Assembly: GCF_963678635.1 (NCBI RefSeq)
Contig: NC_087065.1
Coordinates: forward strand, 39,095,599-39,159,598
Direction of reading: 5' to 3'
DNA from: Symsagittifera roscoffensis
Lineage: Eukaryota > Xenacoelomorpha > Acoela > Convolutidae
DNA: 64,000 nt
The position numbers were made by a program, and so were the translations under genes. Each line of letters opens with the position of its first letter. The stretch's first letter is position 1. The notes below the pieces were generated by a model, which worked only from the letters and a program-made list of their open reading frames with translations, did not search any database and had not been told where the DNA came from. Shown here piece by piece: positions 1-9,439 of this stretch.

Positions 1-590
1 AAAATTTCTCAAGTGACGCACGCCAATTATAAAATTTGAAATTCTATAGCAGTACCAGTCAATTTGAAGAAAATAAATTTACCAACTAACCCCCTCAATT
101 TATAGAGCAGTCTATGGAGCAATAATTACATGAAAAAATTAAATGTAATAAAAATAAAATGAACTTTTTTTTAATTTGAGATTTTTTGTGAAAATCATCC
201 CCCCACACGCCATATAAAGTTAAAAAATGATAAATTTTGCTCCCAGTAACAATTCAGCTATGGCAAATAAGCTTCCTTCAACCAATTTGGAACAATTTCT
301 ACGACGGATTATATCTCCGCTTACGCGTTAATAGCGCGAAATACATCGCGCGTTAATTTTCCCGAATTGGCCATTTTAAATCCCCATAACTTTACGAAAA
401 GATCACAGATGAAATATCTTTACAATGTTAAGCTCAGGACAACAATACCTTTTGAATGATATTTTTAAAAGTTCCGTCAAAAATGGCTAGTTTAAAAGTC
501 GAAATTTGTCTGAAGAAAAAAACCACCCCGAGTACAAATATTCCGTTACTTTCGTTACGAAAGTCGGAACAACAATCGTCTGTGTTAAAA
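1..590 (+). repeat. Dispersed non-coding repeat S1, copy 1
   Basis: The block recurs inverted at about 31,895-32,455 and in the same orientation at about 60,583-61,060. Shared landmarks are the stretch around ccccacacgccatataaagt, the stretch around tcagctatggcaaataagc, a GC-rich cttacgcgttaatagcgcg hairpin region, and an end near the palindromic ctttcgttacgaaag. It has no long open frame. The window starts inside or at the edge of the copy, so its true left end is unknown. It is probably a non-autonomous element; its class cannot be assigned. Confidence 0.75.
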
Positions 591-1295
591 TCCGTAATAT
601 TGGCTGTACTTGACATTGGCTGGTTATTGATCAAAACGAACACTTTTAAAATGAACACATTTTATCGCAACAATATTTGCGACTTAGGTTGGGAAAAAAA
701 GATAGTTCATACTATAACACAAGCTTTGCTTGTGTAAAGAATTGCAATACACGATATTGCTTAAACGTGCAAGAATTCTTTCATTCCAAAAATAATCAGT
801 TGAAAAAGCTTAAAAAAGGCGAGATAAAGAAACTCTCATTTAGATATATAATAGATAGATAGACAAAAGAGTTTACCTAGATCTAACTACAAAAAAGAAC
901 ACTCTGGTTTTTTTCATGATTTTCGAGCACAAAAATGCAAGCACCACGGAACAAAAAAAAAGGAGAATCAAAACTTGAGAAAAATAATTTGCTCTAAATC
1001 AGCCTAGAGAACAGCCATGAAGGGTATCTGGTGAGTCGTGGGCTACCTCAGAGTAGTTTCTGATTGAGTACACTGTCTCTTTGTCACGCTGTTTTTCCGT
1101 CCGTAATGGTTCGTGCAAATATTTAGTCCAATACTGATCTTAATCCTTCTTACTTTTTTGTCACAACACATGTATAGGAAAACTGGTAATGCGAGGTTAA
1201 TATGAGATCAATTTTATTCTATCTTTTCTTCAGTTGGTCTGGCTAGTAAAAACGAATCATTTTTACAATAAAAAACACAGAGGCGAAGCTGCGCT
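591..1295. other. AT-rich stretch without recognised gene
   Basis: No coding similarity was recognised on either strand. Two short perfect hairpins are visible: ACACAAGC/GCTTGTGT near 716-734 and GCGAAG/CTTCGC near 1,280-1,300. Confidence 0.5.
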
Positions 1296-2790
1296 TCGCA
1301 CAACTTGCGATACAAAACAAGAAAGCCGTCAAGACAAAAGAATGTGAAATTAACATCGGGAAAAAAATTAGCAAAACCAAAAATAGCAGACACCCTTAAA
1401 GCCGAAAAAAACCAACAAGACATAAGACTTGTAAAAAACTTAAGATTTCCTTCGCCCTCAAAGCACACACATACACAGAACTTCCCCAAATGAAGCCACT
1501 CTGCCGATATAATATAGGCCGATATCTATATAGCTGAAAAGGAGAAAAAAAATAAAGCCGAAAAAATCCAAACAAATTTAAAACTAATAAAAAATTGTTA
1601 TTAAGAAGACCCTTGCCCTCAAAAGATACACACGCACATGCGAACAAAGTTTGAGAGACAATATGAGGCCATTAAGACTATATAATAAAGGCCGAAACCA
1701 ATCAAGCAAAAACAGGAAACGAAAAAATTTGCCTGTTCATCGTTCTCACAATATCAACGACATACTTTAGGAAAACTTTAACACCCACTTCTGATTGGTC
1801 CCTTTCCAGTCTTTGCAAAAACAGACTGCGTCTGAAATGTTTGCATATTCTGATTTTGGTAAACATCAACAATTCACGCGATACCAGTTCAAGCCAGCTT
1901 TGCAATCTACTCCTTTTTCTCCTGAGGTTAGCCTGGAGGGAAGACGCCATTTTGGTCTTTTATTGGATTGCTTAACTGTCGAACTACCCTTTTTGATGCG
2001 GTTGCGTAATCCTTTTGCCACAAATTGCCTGTACTGACCACAAGAGAAGCTCCAGTAGCCAGCAAATCTTTTCAAAGGATAAATTATTATTCCTTCATTT
2101 CAAGCACAATACAAGATTGCTGAATTGAGTTTTCTCATTCGTATGTTACAAGTCACAGTGACTGACAAAATCAATTCTGATTTATCGAATGATTTAGCAA
2201 ATAGCGCGACAATTGCTCCAGTAACATGCAACGAGTTCGGCTCAAGTCAATGAAAATTTTAAGACTAGCCAAAAGTGCTGGCGAAACTGAAATTGTTATC
2301 CTACGTACGCTTGGGTGCGCCTTTCTTACTTTCACCGTTAGAGTGTTCCATCACGCCCTAAATGTTCTGCTATGAAATTTCTCAAGGGTAATTTTGCACT
2401 CGTCGTCAAATCGTTGAAGATTCAAACTACACCTCCATCTGTTTCGGTTGTTCTGCGAGACTCGTAAGACTTAAGACATAAGACTTGTAAAAAACTTAAG
2501 ATTTCCTTCGCCCTCAAAGCACACACATACACAAAACTTCGTTTTCTCCCCAAATGAAGCCACTCTGACGATATAATATAGGCCGATATCTATATAGCTG
2601 AAAAAGAAAAAAAACAAAGCCGAAAAAATCCAAACAAATTTAAAACTAATAAAAAATTGTTATTTAGAAGACCCTTGCCCTCAAAAGATACACACGCACA
2701 TGCGAACAAAGTTTGAGAGACAATATGAGGCCATTAAGACTATATAATATAGGCCGAAACCTATCAAGCAAAAACAGGAAACGAAAAAAT
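1296..2790. repeat. About 1,065-bp tandem repeat, block 1 (spacer - RT fragment - spacer)
   Basis: The central part (about 1,726-2,460) is nearly identical to the units at 9.65-14.64 kb. Its minus strand carries a decayed PLE reverse-transcriptase segment with ATGASLVVSTGNLW (resembling the GASLAVILANLWL motif) and KYVVDIVRT (from YVDD). The flanking spacers (about 1,410-1,725 and 2,461-2,790) each contain two diverged sub-repeats of roughly 165 bp, recognisable by the pairs cgccctcaaagcacacaca / gccctcaaaagatacacac and ataggccgatatc / aaaggccgaaacc. The small ORFs on both strands recur because the units are recent copies, not because they are selected. Confidence 0.85.
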
Positions 2791-3230
2791 TAATGTCATG
2801 AAAAAATTGAACTATAATTTTCATTAAGATTTTAGAATTTTTGCAATCCAAAAATGAGCATAAAATCTACTTTTACATTGAAAAGGCTCAAAATTAGGTC
2901 ACTAAACCGAATTCTATTGGGCCCAACATAGTTTTTAAGAAAATATAGAAATCAAGGTTAGTAAAAACAAAAAAAAACGAAAAAAACTTATAGCAACTAC
3001 AATTTAACTTGCGCGTAGCAAAAAAAAACAATTCTAAGATGTGGCAACTAAGCCGACAAAACATAAGCAGACAAATAATAAGCTGACAATTTTTTTGAAA
3101 AAGAAAATTCACCGTTAAAAAAAGAAGCCCAAGCGTACTCCTTACCTCCAGACCAAGTAAGCCGGAGACGCAAAGTTTCAGTTCCTTACGAAATGAACAT
3201 AAATTTACCGTTTCGAATTTGACCATTCTG
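2791..3230. other. No recognised feature
   Basis: Sequence between the end of repeat block 1 and the GTPase-like relic. A minus-strand frame of 126 codons (2,894-3,274) is low complexity, rich in Phe/Leu, and not recognised. Confidence 0.4.
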
Positions 3231-3240
3231 TGAATAAAGT

Positions 3241-3756
3241 TATTTACGGGGGAAAATCTATTACCCGATTGCAATACCAGGGGGTAGTTATCGATTATGA
3301 CTGGCTAGTAGCCAATAGTTTTCCATCATATAAAAAACAGTGGCAGGATAACTTGATGAATGGTTAGGTGGCTGTTTCTTTACCATTCTTTATCTGTTTC
3401 AGATAGTAGTTCAAAGATCGGATGCAGTCATACTGTTATTCAATCTTTGCGATTCAGACAGTTTACAACGCGCTCTAAGAATCAAGGAGATTATGGATGA
3501 TCAAGGATTTGCACCAGGTTCGATATTGCTTTTTCTTGTGGGCAATGGTTCATACGATGAGAATGAGCTGAGCAAAAACGAGATTCAGGAGCTAGACAAA
3601 AAACACAAACTTATCGCTGCTGAATGCAAACTACAGAAGTATTTTGAAGTGTCTTCAGTATCAGGACACAATATTACGGGTTGCATGACAGACGTCATAA
3701 AGCATGTTCTGTTACAAGATAACTTTAGTGATACCACATGCTTTTCGCATGTCTGA
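3241..3756 (+). pseudogene. Ras-superfamily GTPase-like gene, C-terminal half, two exons
   Basis: Exon 3,410-3,756 reads VQRSDAVILLFNLCDSDSL then LLFLVGNGSYDEN and YFEVSSVSGHNI. This is the small-GTPase order: hydrophobic strand beta-4, a position equivalent to NKxD (here GNGSYD), then a position equivalent to SAK (EVSSVSG). The exon joins in frame to an upstream one ending at 3,362 (IDYDWLVANSFPSYKKQWQD, in place of the DxxG/switch II region) if a 47-nt intron (gttagg...gatagtag, 3,363-3,409) is removed. No start codon or P-loop in good form is visible upstream, and a stop lies near 3,199 in the same frame. No C-terminal prenylation box is seen. GTP-binding residues look lost, so I call it a relic or a very divergent GTPase-like gene; the family assignment is inference. 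Confidence 0.5.
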
Positions 3757-3833
3757 TCTAGAATTCTCATGCAAAGAAAAAGCACCGTACTATGAATTTT
3801 ATATTTCATATTTGGGTGAGCACACAAAAATCG

Positions 3834-4206
3834 GGGGCGTTCAACAGTGCCGAAGTACAACAGTGCCCAAAAAGGCGGGAATAATTTACAGGCATTTTCT
3901 AAAGAGAGGGAAATTACTGGCGCTAATTATCAAAGAAAATCACTCCAATTTTGGCGCCAATATGTCTGCAACTGCAAAGTAAACAATTATTTTGGCGCCA
4001 AACATAGCTGCAAATTTTCTCGCTCAAAATCTTAAAGTTTTACTTAAGATTGTAAACGATCGCTGTTTAATTTTTGATTGCCGCACTTAATATGTTGAAA
4101 TTTGTTCAAATTTACGGCACTGTTGAACAAAGTTTTCATTTTCGGCAATGTTGAACAAAGTTTTCATTTTCGGCACTGTTGTACTTCGGCACTGTTGTAC
4201 TGCCCC
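3834..4206. mobile_element. MITE with TIRs of about 35 bp and 9-bp target-site duplication
   Basis: The ends are inverted copies. The left end begins GGGGCGTTCAACAGTGCCG and the reverse complement of the right end begins GGGGCAGTACAACAGTGCCG; both continue with a second AAGTACAACAGTGCC. CAAAAATCG flanks on both sides (3,825-3,833 and 4,207-4,215). The element is 373 bp and has no coding capacity. It lies just 3' of the GTPase-like exon. The transposase superfamily is not determinable; a TSD of 8-9 bp would fit hAT- or Mutator-like elements. Confidence 0.85.
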
Positions 4207-4215
4207 CAAAAATCG

Positions 4216-4534
4216 GTTATTGCAAAATCAAAAAGTAGAAAGTGGTTCACAACATTCGTGCGGGAGGTAACTATGCGGTGGGTCATTTTTTTAAGCAAAA
4301 AAAGAACCAATTTATTCATTTAACATCATATTAAAAATGAGTGTGATTATATTTTCAAAACAAGAAAATGGGAAATATATCCAAAAATTAAACATCAATA
4401 AATATTACAACATCGGTATTCGTCATATAAATTTAAATTTATTCCACGTAGTCTTTACATTGGCTGCCAGTACTTAATTTTCAAGGTAAATGCTGTAACT
4501 AGAATCACCAGGTCTGACATTGTGTATGATGATA
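4216..4534. other. No recognised feature
   Basis: AT-rich sequence between the MITE and the first PLE terminal-repeat copy; nothing coding recognised. Confidence 0.4.
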
Positions 4535-4800
4535 CTAGGTGAGAATTTTTAAATTGTCAATTCTAACGTTTTCGCACATTTTGCGCATCGTCAGGATTTC
4601 AAAATATTTTTCATAGCAAATGATCAACGATCATGCAAAATTTCAAACTTAATCAAAACATCAAATTTACCAAACTCACCAATCTAAATCGAACAACTGG
4701 CATAACCTGCTAAATTATATCGTTATTTTTAAGTTTCCTTAAAATTATTTAATTAACTTTTCATTTTCCTTAAACATGTCAATCTCGTTTTTTTTCATTT
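4535..4800 (-). repeat. PLE terminal repeat copy, outermost (diverged)
   Basis: It aligns with 4,955-5,245 and 8,682-8,900 over the sequence around tttgcacatttttgtgcatc (here ttcgcacattttgcgcatcg) and the following ttcaaacttaatcaaaacat / gatcaacgatcat part. On the minus strand this copy reads CTGACGA, a short stem (tgcgc...gtgc), then GAAA. That resembles the core order of the hammerhead ribozymes known from PLE terminal repeats, but helices I and III could not be drawn convincingly. Confidence 0.6.
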
Positions 4801-4925
4801 TTATTTAGCTATGTTAAAACATAGACTAAAGTTTAGGGTCAACTCTCTGCTCCTAAATTCCTCTCGCGTGTTTATTTTGGGCCGGTACCGCCATATGTGG
4901 TGCAAAGCTTCTAACGTAAGTATTT
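4801..4925 (-). pseudogene. Fragment of PLE C-terminus, second (5'-truncated) tandem copy
   Basis: About 115 bp matches the end of the neighbouring PLE (5,255-5,360). Both share the order gtcaactctctgctccta / gtcagctccttactaca, then cctctcgcg / cgtctcgcg, then cttctaacgtaag / cctctaatgtaag. A 5'-truncated copy lying head-to-tail downstream of a full copy and separated by terminal repeats is the usual tandem arrangement of Penelope-like elements. Confidence 0.6.
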
Positions 4926-4954
4926 TTGGGTGTTCCCTGTTTGATCTATAATTT

Positions 4955-5245
4955 CTGAGAATGCGTTAAAATTGTAAATTCAAATAAACGTTTTTGCACA
5001 TTTTTGTGCATCTTCACGTTTTAAAAACCTACAGTATCTGTACAAAAAGATCGAAGATCATAAACAGTGTCATACAAATCATTATTTCGAAACTTAAAAA
5101 GTTTTAACCAATCACAACTTCACAGTTATTACTTAAATTATGTAACAAAGTTCTGAAAGTTTTCAACTTTTTTCTTTTTACAATTTCGTTTTGTTGCTAA
5201 TTTCATGCTAACATTAAGTTATTTCATTATTTTTTGTTTTAGCCA
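4955..5245 (-). repeat. PLE terminal repeat, 3' copy
   Basis: It is a direct repeat of 8,682-8,900. Shared tracts include tgtacaaaaagatcgaagat / tgtacaaaatgatcaaagat, gtgtcatacaaatcattatt / gtgtcatacacatccttatt and atttcgaaacttaaaaag. With the 5' copy it brackets the decayed PLE coding region. The minus strand has a strong hairpin TGCACA/TGTGCA. Confidence 0.75.
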
Positions 5246-5259
5246 ACATTTATCGATTC

Positions 5260-5565
5260 TGGAACTATAGTCTTGGTGTCAGCTCCTTACTACAAAACTC
5301 GTCTCGCGTTTTAATTGCCGCTCTCTCCTACCTCATGTGCAGCCTCTAATGTAAGGAACTTAAAGTTGCTGAACGCCTGGTCGGTTATCTTCCAACTAAA
5401 CTCCAGCGTACCAGTATCACTACCACACTGCCTTATATGCTGTCCAACTGGGTATCCTGTTTTCGCAGTTCTTCAACCAATGTGGTAAACAAAAATAGAT
5501 TAGCAACCACAACTTTCAAGTCTGTACACCACTTTTGATTTCAGATCTCTGGAAATGGAGGATTT
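5260..5565 (-). pseudogene. PLE GIY-YIG endonuclease domain, with stops and frameshifts
   Basis: Read on the minus strand, the region gives RDLKSKVVYRLESCGC, then a damaged VYHIG..., PVGQHIRQC, WKITDQAFSNFKFLTLEAAH and, after another shift, IKTRDEFCSKELTPRL. This is the order of the C-terminal endonuclease of Penelope-like retroelements: a Cys pair before the YVGQT box, then PVGxH, LTLEA, and INTRDExRSRELT. The family uses a GIY-YIG nuclease to nick its target DNA. The YVGQT box is disrupted and several stops intervene, so this copy is dead. Confidence 0.75.
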
Positions 5566-6710
5566 AGAGAGGGCATACAATTTTTCTTTTTCGTCGTCGT
5601 GAATAGTATCTGCGCATTGGTGGTATCGCGCACTTTTTTTTTTGCTAAAGTCTGTCTGTGATTCACCCTATATTGGACCATCAAGATGGGTGGTGAATCA
5701 CTGCTATAATCACAGGGCTTCTTTTTCTCAGCAATGTTCTCTTTGATTTTGTCCTCCCTGATGATCTTTTCAAGGGCATGGGATGCAACCCGCGACGACA
5801 ACTTTCCGGATATTGGTTATACAACGACTGTTTACGGTTGATTTCCATCGGCGTATCATAATCTTCCCATGTTGACGTACTGCGGAAAACCCGGTGAACA
5901 GTTCGTTCAATCACACTTCTTTTGTACTGAAGGGGACGCAACTTCTAAAACTTAGTAAGGTACCTGCATCTGTTGGTTTCTGATACCGCCCACAGTTAAT
6001 TATCATGTTTTGTCAATATAATTTTTGAATCCAAATATCCAATTTTTGTAGTCTCCATTCTGAACTGTAAATTTGCATGTAGTAAGTTTGCTGCCCGTAA
6101 CATTTTTTCAGGATCACTCTCCACTGTTCTCGTTTTATTGTCAGCGTAACAGAGAAAAAACTTATTGCACTCGGGACACATTCCATTAAGATAATTTTCG
6201 GGCATAAACATTTCGGGAATATCCCTCGAAAGTGCAGTTTCGTACTGCTTCAGCCAAAAGTTTGCTAAAATAACAGCAAGAGATGCCCCCTTTACCAAAC
6301 CATCTTTCTGAACGTACCATGTTTCATTGCACTTGAACTTGACTTGACTAATTGCCACGTGCAACAGTCTCTTCATGGTTTTCCTAGCAATTGATGGTGG
6401 TTCATATTGTTCATACAGTTTTCTCAGAGCTATGTCTATTGCTTCTTTGAGTGGAACATTTGTATACAAACTCTTCACATCTAGAGATATCACATTTTCA
6501 TTGGGCTCAAGTCTAATACTCTCTAAGATTTCTCTCGCTTCTAGTGAGTTGGTTTCGATGTTTGCGCCCTCAATTTTGCAAGAACCTTGTTCAGGTTATA
6601 ATAAGAACTACCCTAATTGAGAGGACCGGTCTCAATGAGGTATTCTTATTATGCACCTTCGCCGAGTCATAAAGCCTGGCGGGCTGCCCCATTCCCCAGT
6701 AGACCTCATC
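5541..6710 (-). pseudogene. PLE reverse transcriptase core (decayed)
   Basis: From 6,710 downward the minus strand reads ARLYDSAKVHNK (the family's xRIYGLPKIHK motif), then EGANIETNSLEAREIL, SLDVKSLYTNVPLKEAIDIA (motif A aspartate present), YVQKDGLVKGASLAVILANF, MCPECNK, and CYADNKTRTV where Y-x-DD should be. Next come AANLLHANLQF, RPLQYKRSVIERTVHRVFRS, NQYPESC, SRVASHALEKII, MVQYRVNHRQTLAKK and ILFTTTKKKNCMPSL leading into the endonuclease. The longest intact piece is 165 codons (5,996-6,493). The second catalytic aspartate is replaced (ADN) and at least three frameshifts are needed, so it is inactive. The CPECNK remnant marks a zinc-finger-like insertion that has been deleted. Confidence 0.85.
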
Positions 6711-6834
6711 CTTGTGTAGAAGTTTTCACTTATTTCGTTTTTTGTTCCTCATAGCCAACAACTCCTTATTGATACCTTGTTCGTTTCCTCTCGCTGAATT
6801 GATTCGAATCTAATAAATTTGATAACTTGTTCTC

Positions 6835-7800
6835 GTACCTAACTTTCCTGATTACAAACAACCCCACGTCCTTGTCATACGGTACCGCAACTAATCAATT
6901 ACTCTTCAAATACTTTCGGGCCTTCTCAACACCCTTGGCAGATGGTTTTTGTTTCACCCTTTTAGCATAGGCTTTTGCCACACTTGTACTCCCAGCTCCA
7001 ATCTTGATTTTGACTTAAAAAAAAATTAAATTCATTTGGGAGTTAGGGTATGATTATGCGTCCATATATGTTAAATTTATCAACTGCCAACAACGTGTTA
7101 TATTTGCAAGAAGAAGAGGTTATGTGAGATTTTTTGATGTTATACCTGCTTCGATCTCACAAAAGGCCTCCCCAGATTTGAGATCCAAAAGAAAGATATC
7201 AATATCGGCGAGAAAGTGTGTCTCATTAAACTTATCCCTGGCAGGATGTTTCGGCCCTAATTCCAAGACTTGTTGTACCCAATCTGATAATTCAACATCA
7301 TCGAGAGCTTTTACTGAAACCTCATCTTGCTTCCCTAAAAGTCGATTTTGCCTTTCTGATAGTTTCATTTAATGGATCTCATATATTGGGCCTTCTTTTA
7401 ATTAGTCTCTTGAACTGTTGTTGTTTATGTTTGTCCCCTGAGACTTAAGTATTTCATTACCGAAGGCCATAACTTCTCATCTTCACTCCTCTGTACTGCG
7501 CCTCTTGCCCTTTCTAGTTTGCCTTCGACGTTTTTTCTCATCTGTCCTGGCCTTGTTAACCTCCGTTCCTAGAAGTTTTGTCTGTAAACTGTGTACCGCT
7601 TGGTTCGAAAACACTCCATTTTTTGGTACTCTGAACCTCGAAAATTCAGGTATAATGTCGTTTTCTAGACAAACTCTCAGAAACTTAATACGTTGGTGGC
7701 AGTTGATAAATATCACATATATGGACGCATAATCACGGACTAATTTCCAATTGCAATTGATTTTTGAAAGTCCATAACAAGATTGGAGGTGGGAGTACAA
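6835..7800 (-). pseudogene. N-terminal region of the same PLE polyprotein
   Basis: The minus strand carries three pieces in order. (1) 7,800-7,483 has FLRVCLENDIIPEFSRFRVP and VFSNQAVHSLQTKLLGTEVN, ending in a basic tail. (2) 7,368-7,120 has KLSERQNRLLGKQDEVSVKA, VLELGPKHPARDKFNETHFL and FCEIEAG. (3) About 7,015-6,835 has STSVAKAYAKRVKQKPSAKG, ARKYLK and a VAVPYDKDVGLFVI motif. Piece 3 matches KYTPPDKK / RKYLKYSGLLALPFNKGV in the plus-strand relic at 40.64-40.86 kb. Between pieces 2 and 3 sits a 45-bp inverted copy (7,051-7,098) of 7,687-7,734, evidently a rearrangement after insertion. Confidence 0.75.
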
Positions 7801-7876
7801 CTTTGCTTATTGTTTTGCAGGCCACGAGGAATAAACCTTACGTGAAATAGAGCAACACAAATAACTTAACTTTAAC

Positions 7877-8721
7877 TCACCCTCTCCGTTGAAGCCTCCT
7901 CGTCAGTCGGCGCAAATGTTTCCTCGCCTCTGTTTGCCAGTCTTCTTTTCTCCGCCCTAATTCTCGTTTGCGATTTCTTTTTCGTGTTTGAACGAAGCTT
8001 CGACGAAACCTCTGACAGGTTGTCATGGTGTTCGAACAGAATCCTGGTGCCTTGCTTGATATTTTTGGTGCTTTCCTGTGCATTCCTGGTGCTCCATTCC
8101 TCTATTCCTCTTTGAAATGAGACACCTCGTAATAGCAGTGAGAAGAATACCCGAGCTGATCAGCTGGTTCCTGCTATCTGGTGTAGCATTTCTTTGACAG
8201 AATACCATTGCGCTGATTTTTGTCAGTTTCTTCAAAATTTCTGGTAATTCCTTTGCAGTGCAAGCTCTATTATTGCTTGTGCGGTGGCTGTTGATAGCAA
8301 TATTTATGATGTCGTGCCCCACCACCACTTGACGTTTTTCTATAAGAGGTGCCCTGCAGAGTAGGCGTGCGAGTTTTTTCTGTGGGTTCGTGGTGTTTAA
8401 GTTCAAAGAAAGTCCCGGAATAGCCAATATTTTGGGCAGAAATTGTTCCTTTTCGGGGTTGCTAAGTTGTTCCAGGCTGTAGTAGAGGGATCTAGCCGCT
8501 ACAATGTAGACCACTTCAATTCTATCATGGTAAAACATAATAAGACCATAAAATCTTAAGATTTTTCCACTAAAAAAGGAGAGAAAAAAATTAAAATACA
8601 TCTCCTTGTAGGAAGGATTGTAATTGAGAGTTGGCTCAACGCCGTAGGATTTCATAATTTTACATCTGAATAACTTGAAAATGCGTTGAAATTGTATATT
8701 CAAACAAAATTTTTCGCACAT
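7877..8721 (-). pseudogene. PLE-associated upstream ORF (HD/SHRTxN protein), unknown function
   Basis: The 232-codon frame 8,023-8,721 contains, from about residue 100, SLNLNTTNPQKKLARLL, VVVGHDIINIAINSHRTSNN, CTAKELPEILKKL and AMVFCQRNATPDS. A very basic Arg/Lys-rich tail follows in a second frame (8,083-7,877). The same protein is encoded at 41,187-41,399 and 43,412-43,615, each upstream of plus-strand PLE sequence, with VLKISLSSHRTDNY, CTLDEHL and FFSRRTGNPDIFEDLR. Conserved positions are the HD pair, SHRT.N, C(T/P), and R...(P/H)D. I do not recognise an enzyme family with confidence; the HD and block layout vaguely recalls SGNH-type hydrolases. The first 60-90 codons overlap the terminal repeat and are probably not part of the protein. 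Confidence 0.55.
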
Positions 8722-8900
8722 ATCTAAGCATCCTCAGTTTTTAAAGAATTAAATTTTCTGTACAAAATGATCAAAGATGATAAAAAGTGTCATACACATC
8801 CTTATTTCAAAACTTAAAAAACTCTGACCATTCACTACGTCACAATTTTCACTAAAATTATGCAACAACTATCATGTACCAATTTTATTCATTCAGTCAC
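8682..8900 (-). repeat. PLE terminal repeat, 5' copy
   Basis: Direct-repeat partner of 4,955-5,245. On the minus strand it reads CTGAGGA, a 15-nt stretch, then GAAA, and later CAACGCATT. The three copies give a consensus of CTGANGA, a stem built on TGCACA/TGTGC, GAAA, and TTTGAATTTACAATT. PLE terminal repeats are known to contain hammerhead ribozymes. Confidence 0.65.
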
Positions 8901-9430
8901 AAGTTTCTGAGTTTTTGTTTTTACCTACAATTTCTGACTTTAACTCTGACCTACCACCATCTGTACCACACTTTTGCAACTGCTGTCCCTCCGGGTTGTC
9001 GTTTTCTACAGCGTTCCTCGATCCTCATGAATAAATGTTGGACCGTTTGGCCAAAATGGAAAGGGCTACATCAACAACAGGTAAGCCGAATAACCACTCT
9101 AGACCTCATTTCACCTTCAAAGGAGGTTTCCAAGGAAGGCAGGCATAATTTCAAAGGAAATGTTTCGAAAACATTTTGACCTGCAATTATTTACCGCGCT
9201 TTAAATGTCAGAATTGCGTTGGATTTCTTTGATACTGTAACGTTAGAATGATAGGTGCATCTTTTTTTGACATCTCTACCTGCCGTTTTGAGGCAGAAGT
9301 GTCAAAAATTTTTTGCTATCAATAATCTTGATTAATGTTCGTAACATCACATTTCTCTGGTTTTTGATTTTCCAATTTTTATTTTTATCACTCAATGCCT
9401 CTTTGTTTTTCTCCGATTTTAAGGTACTCC
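8901..9430. other. No clearly recognised feature
   Basis: A plus-strand frame of 101 codons (8,874-9,179) shows no recognisable domain. The sequence may be flanking or 5' leader sequence of the retroelements on either side. Confidence 0.35.
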
Positions 9431-9439
9431 TACACAAGA

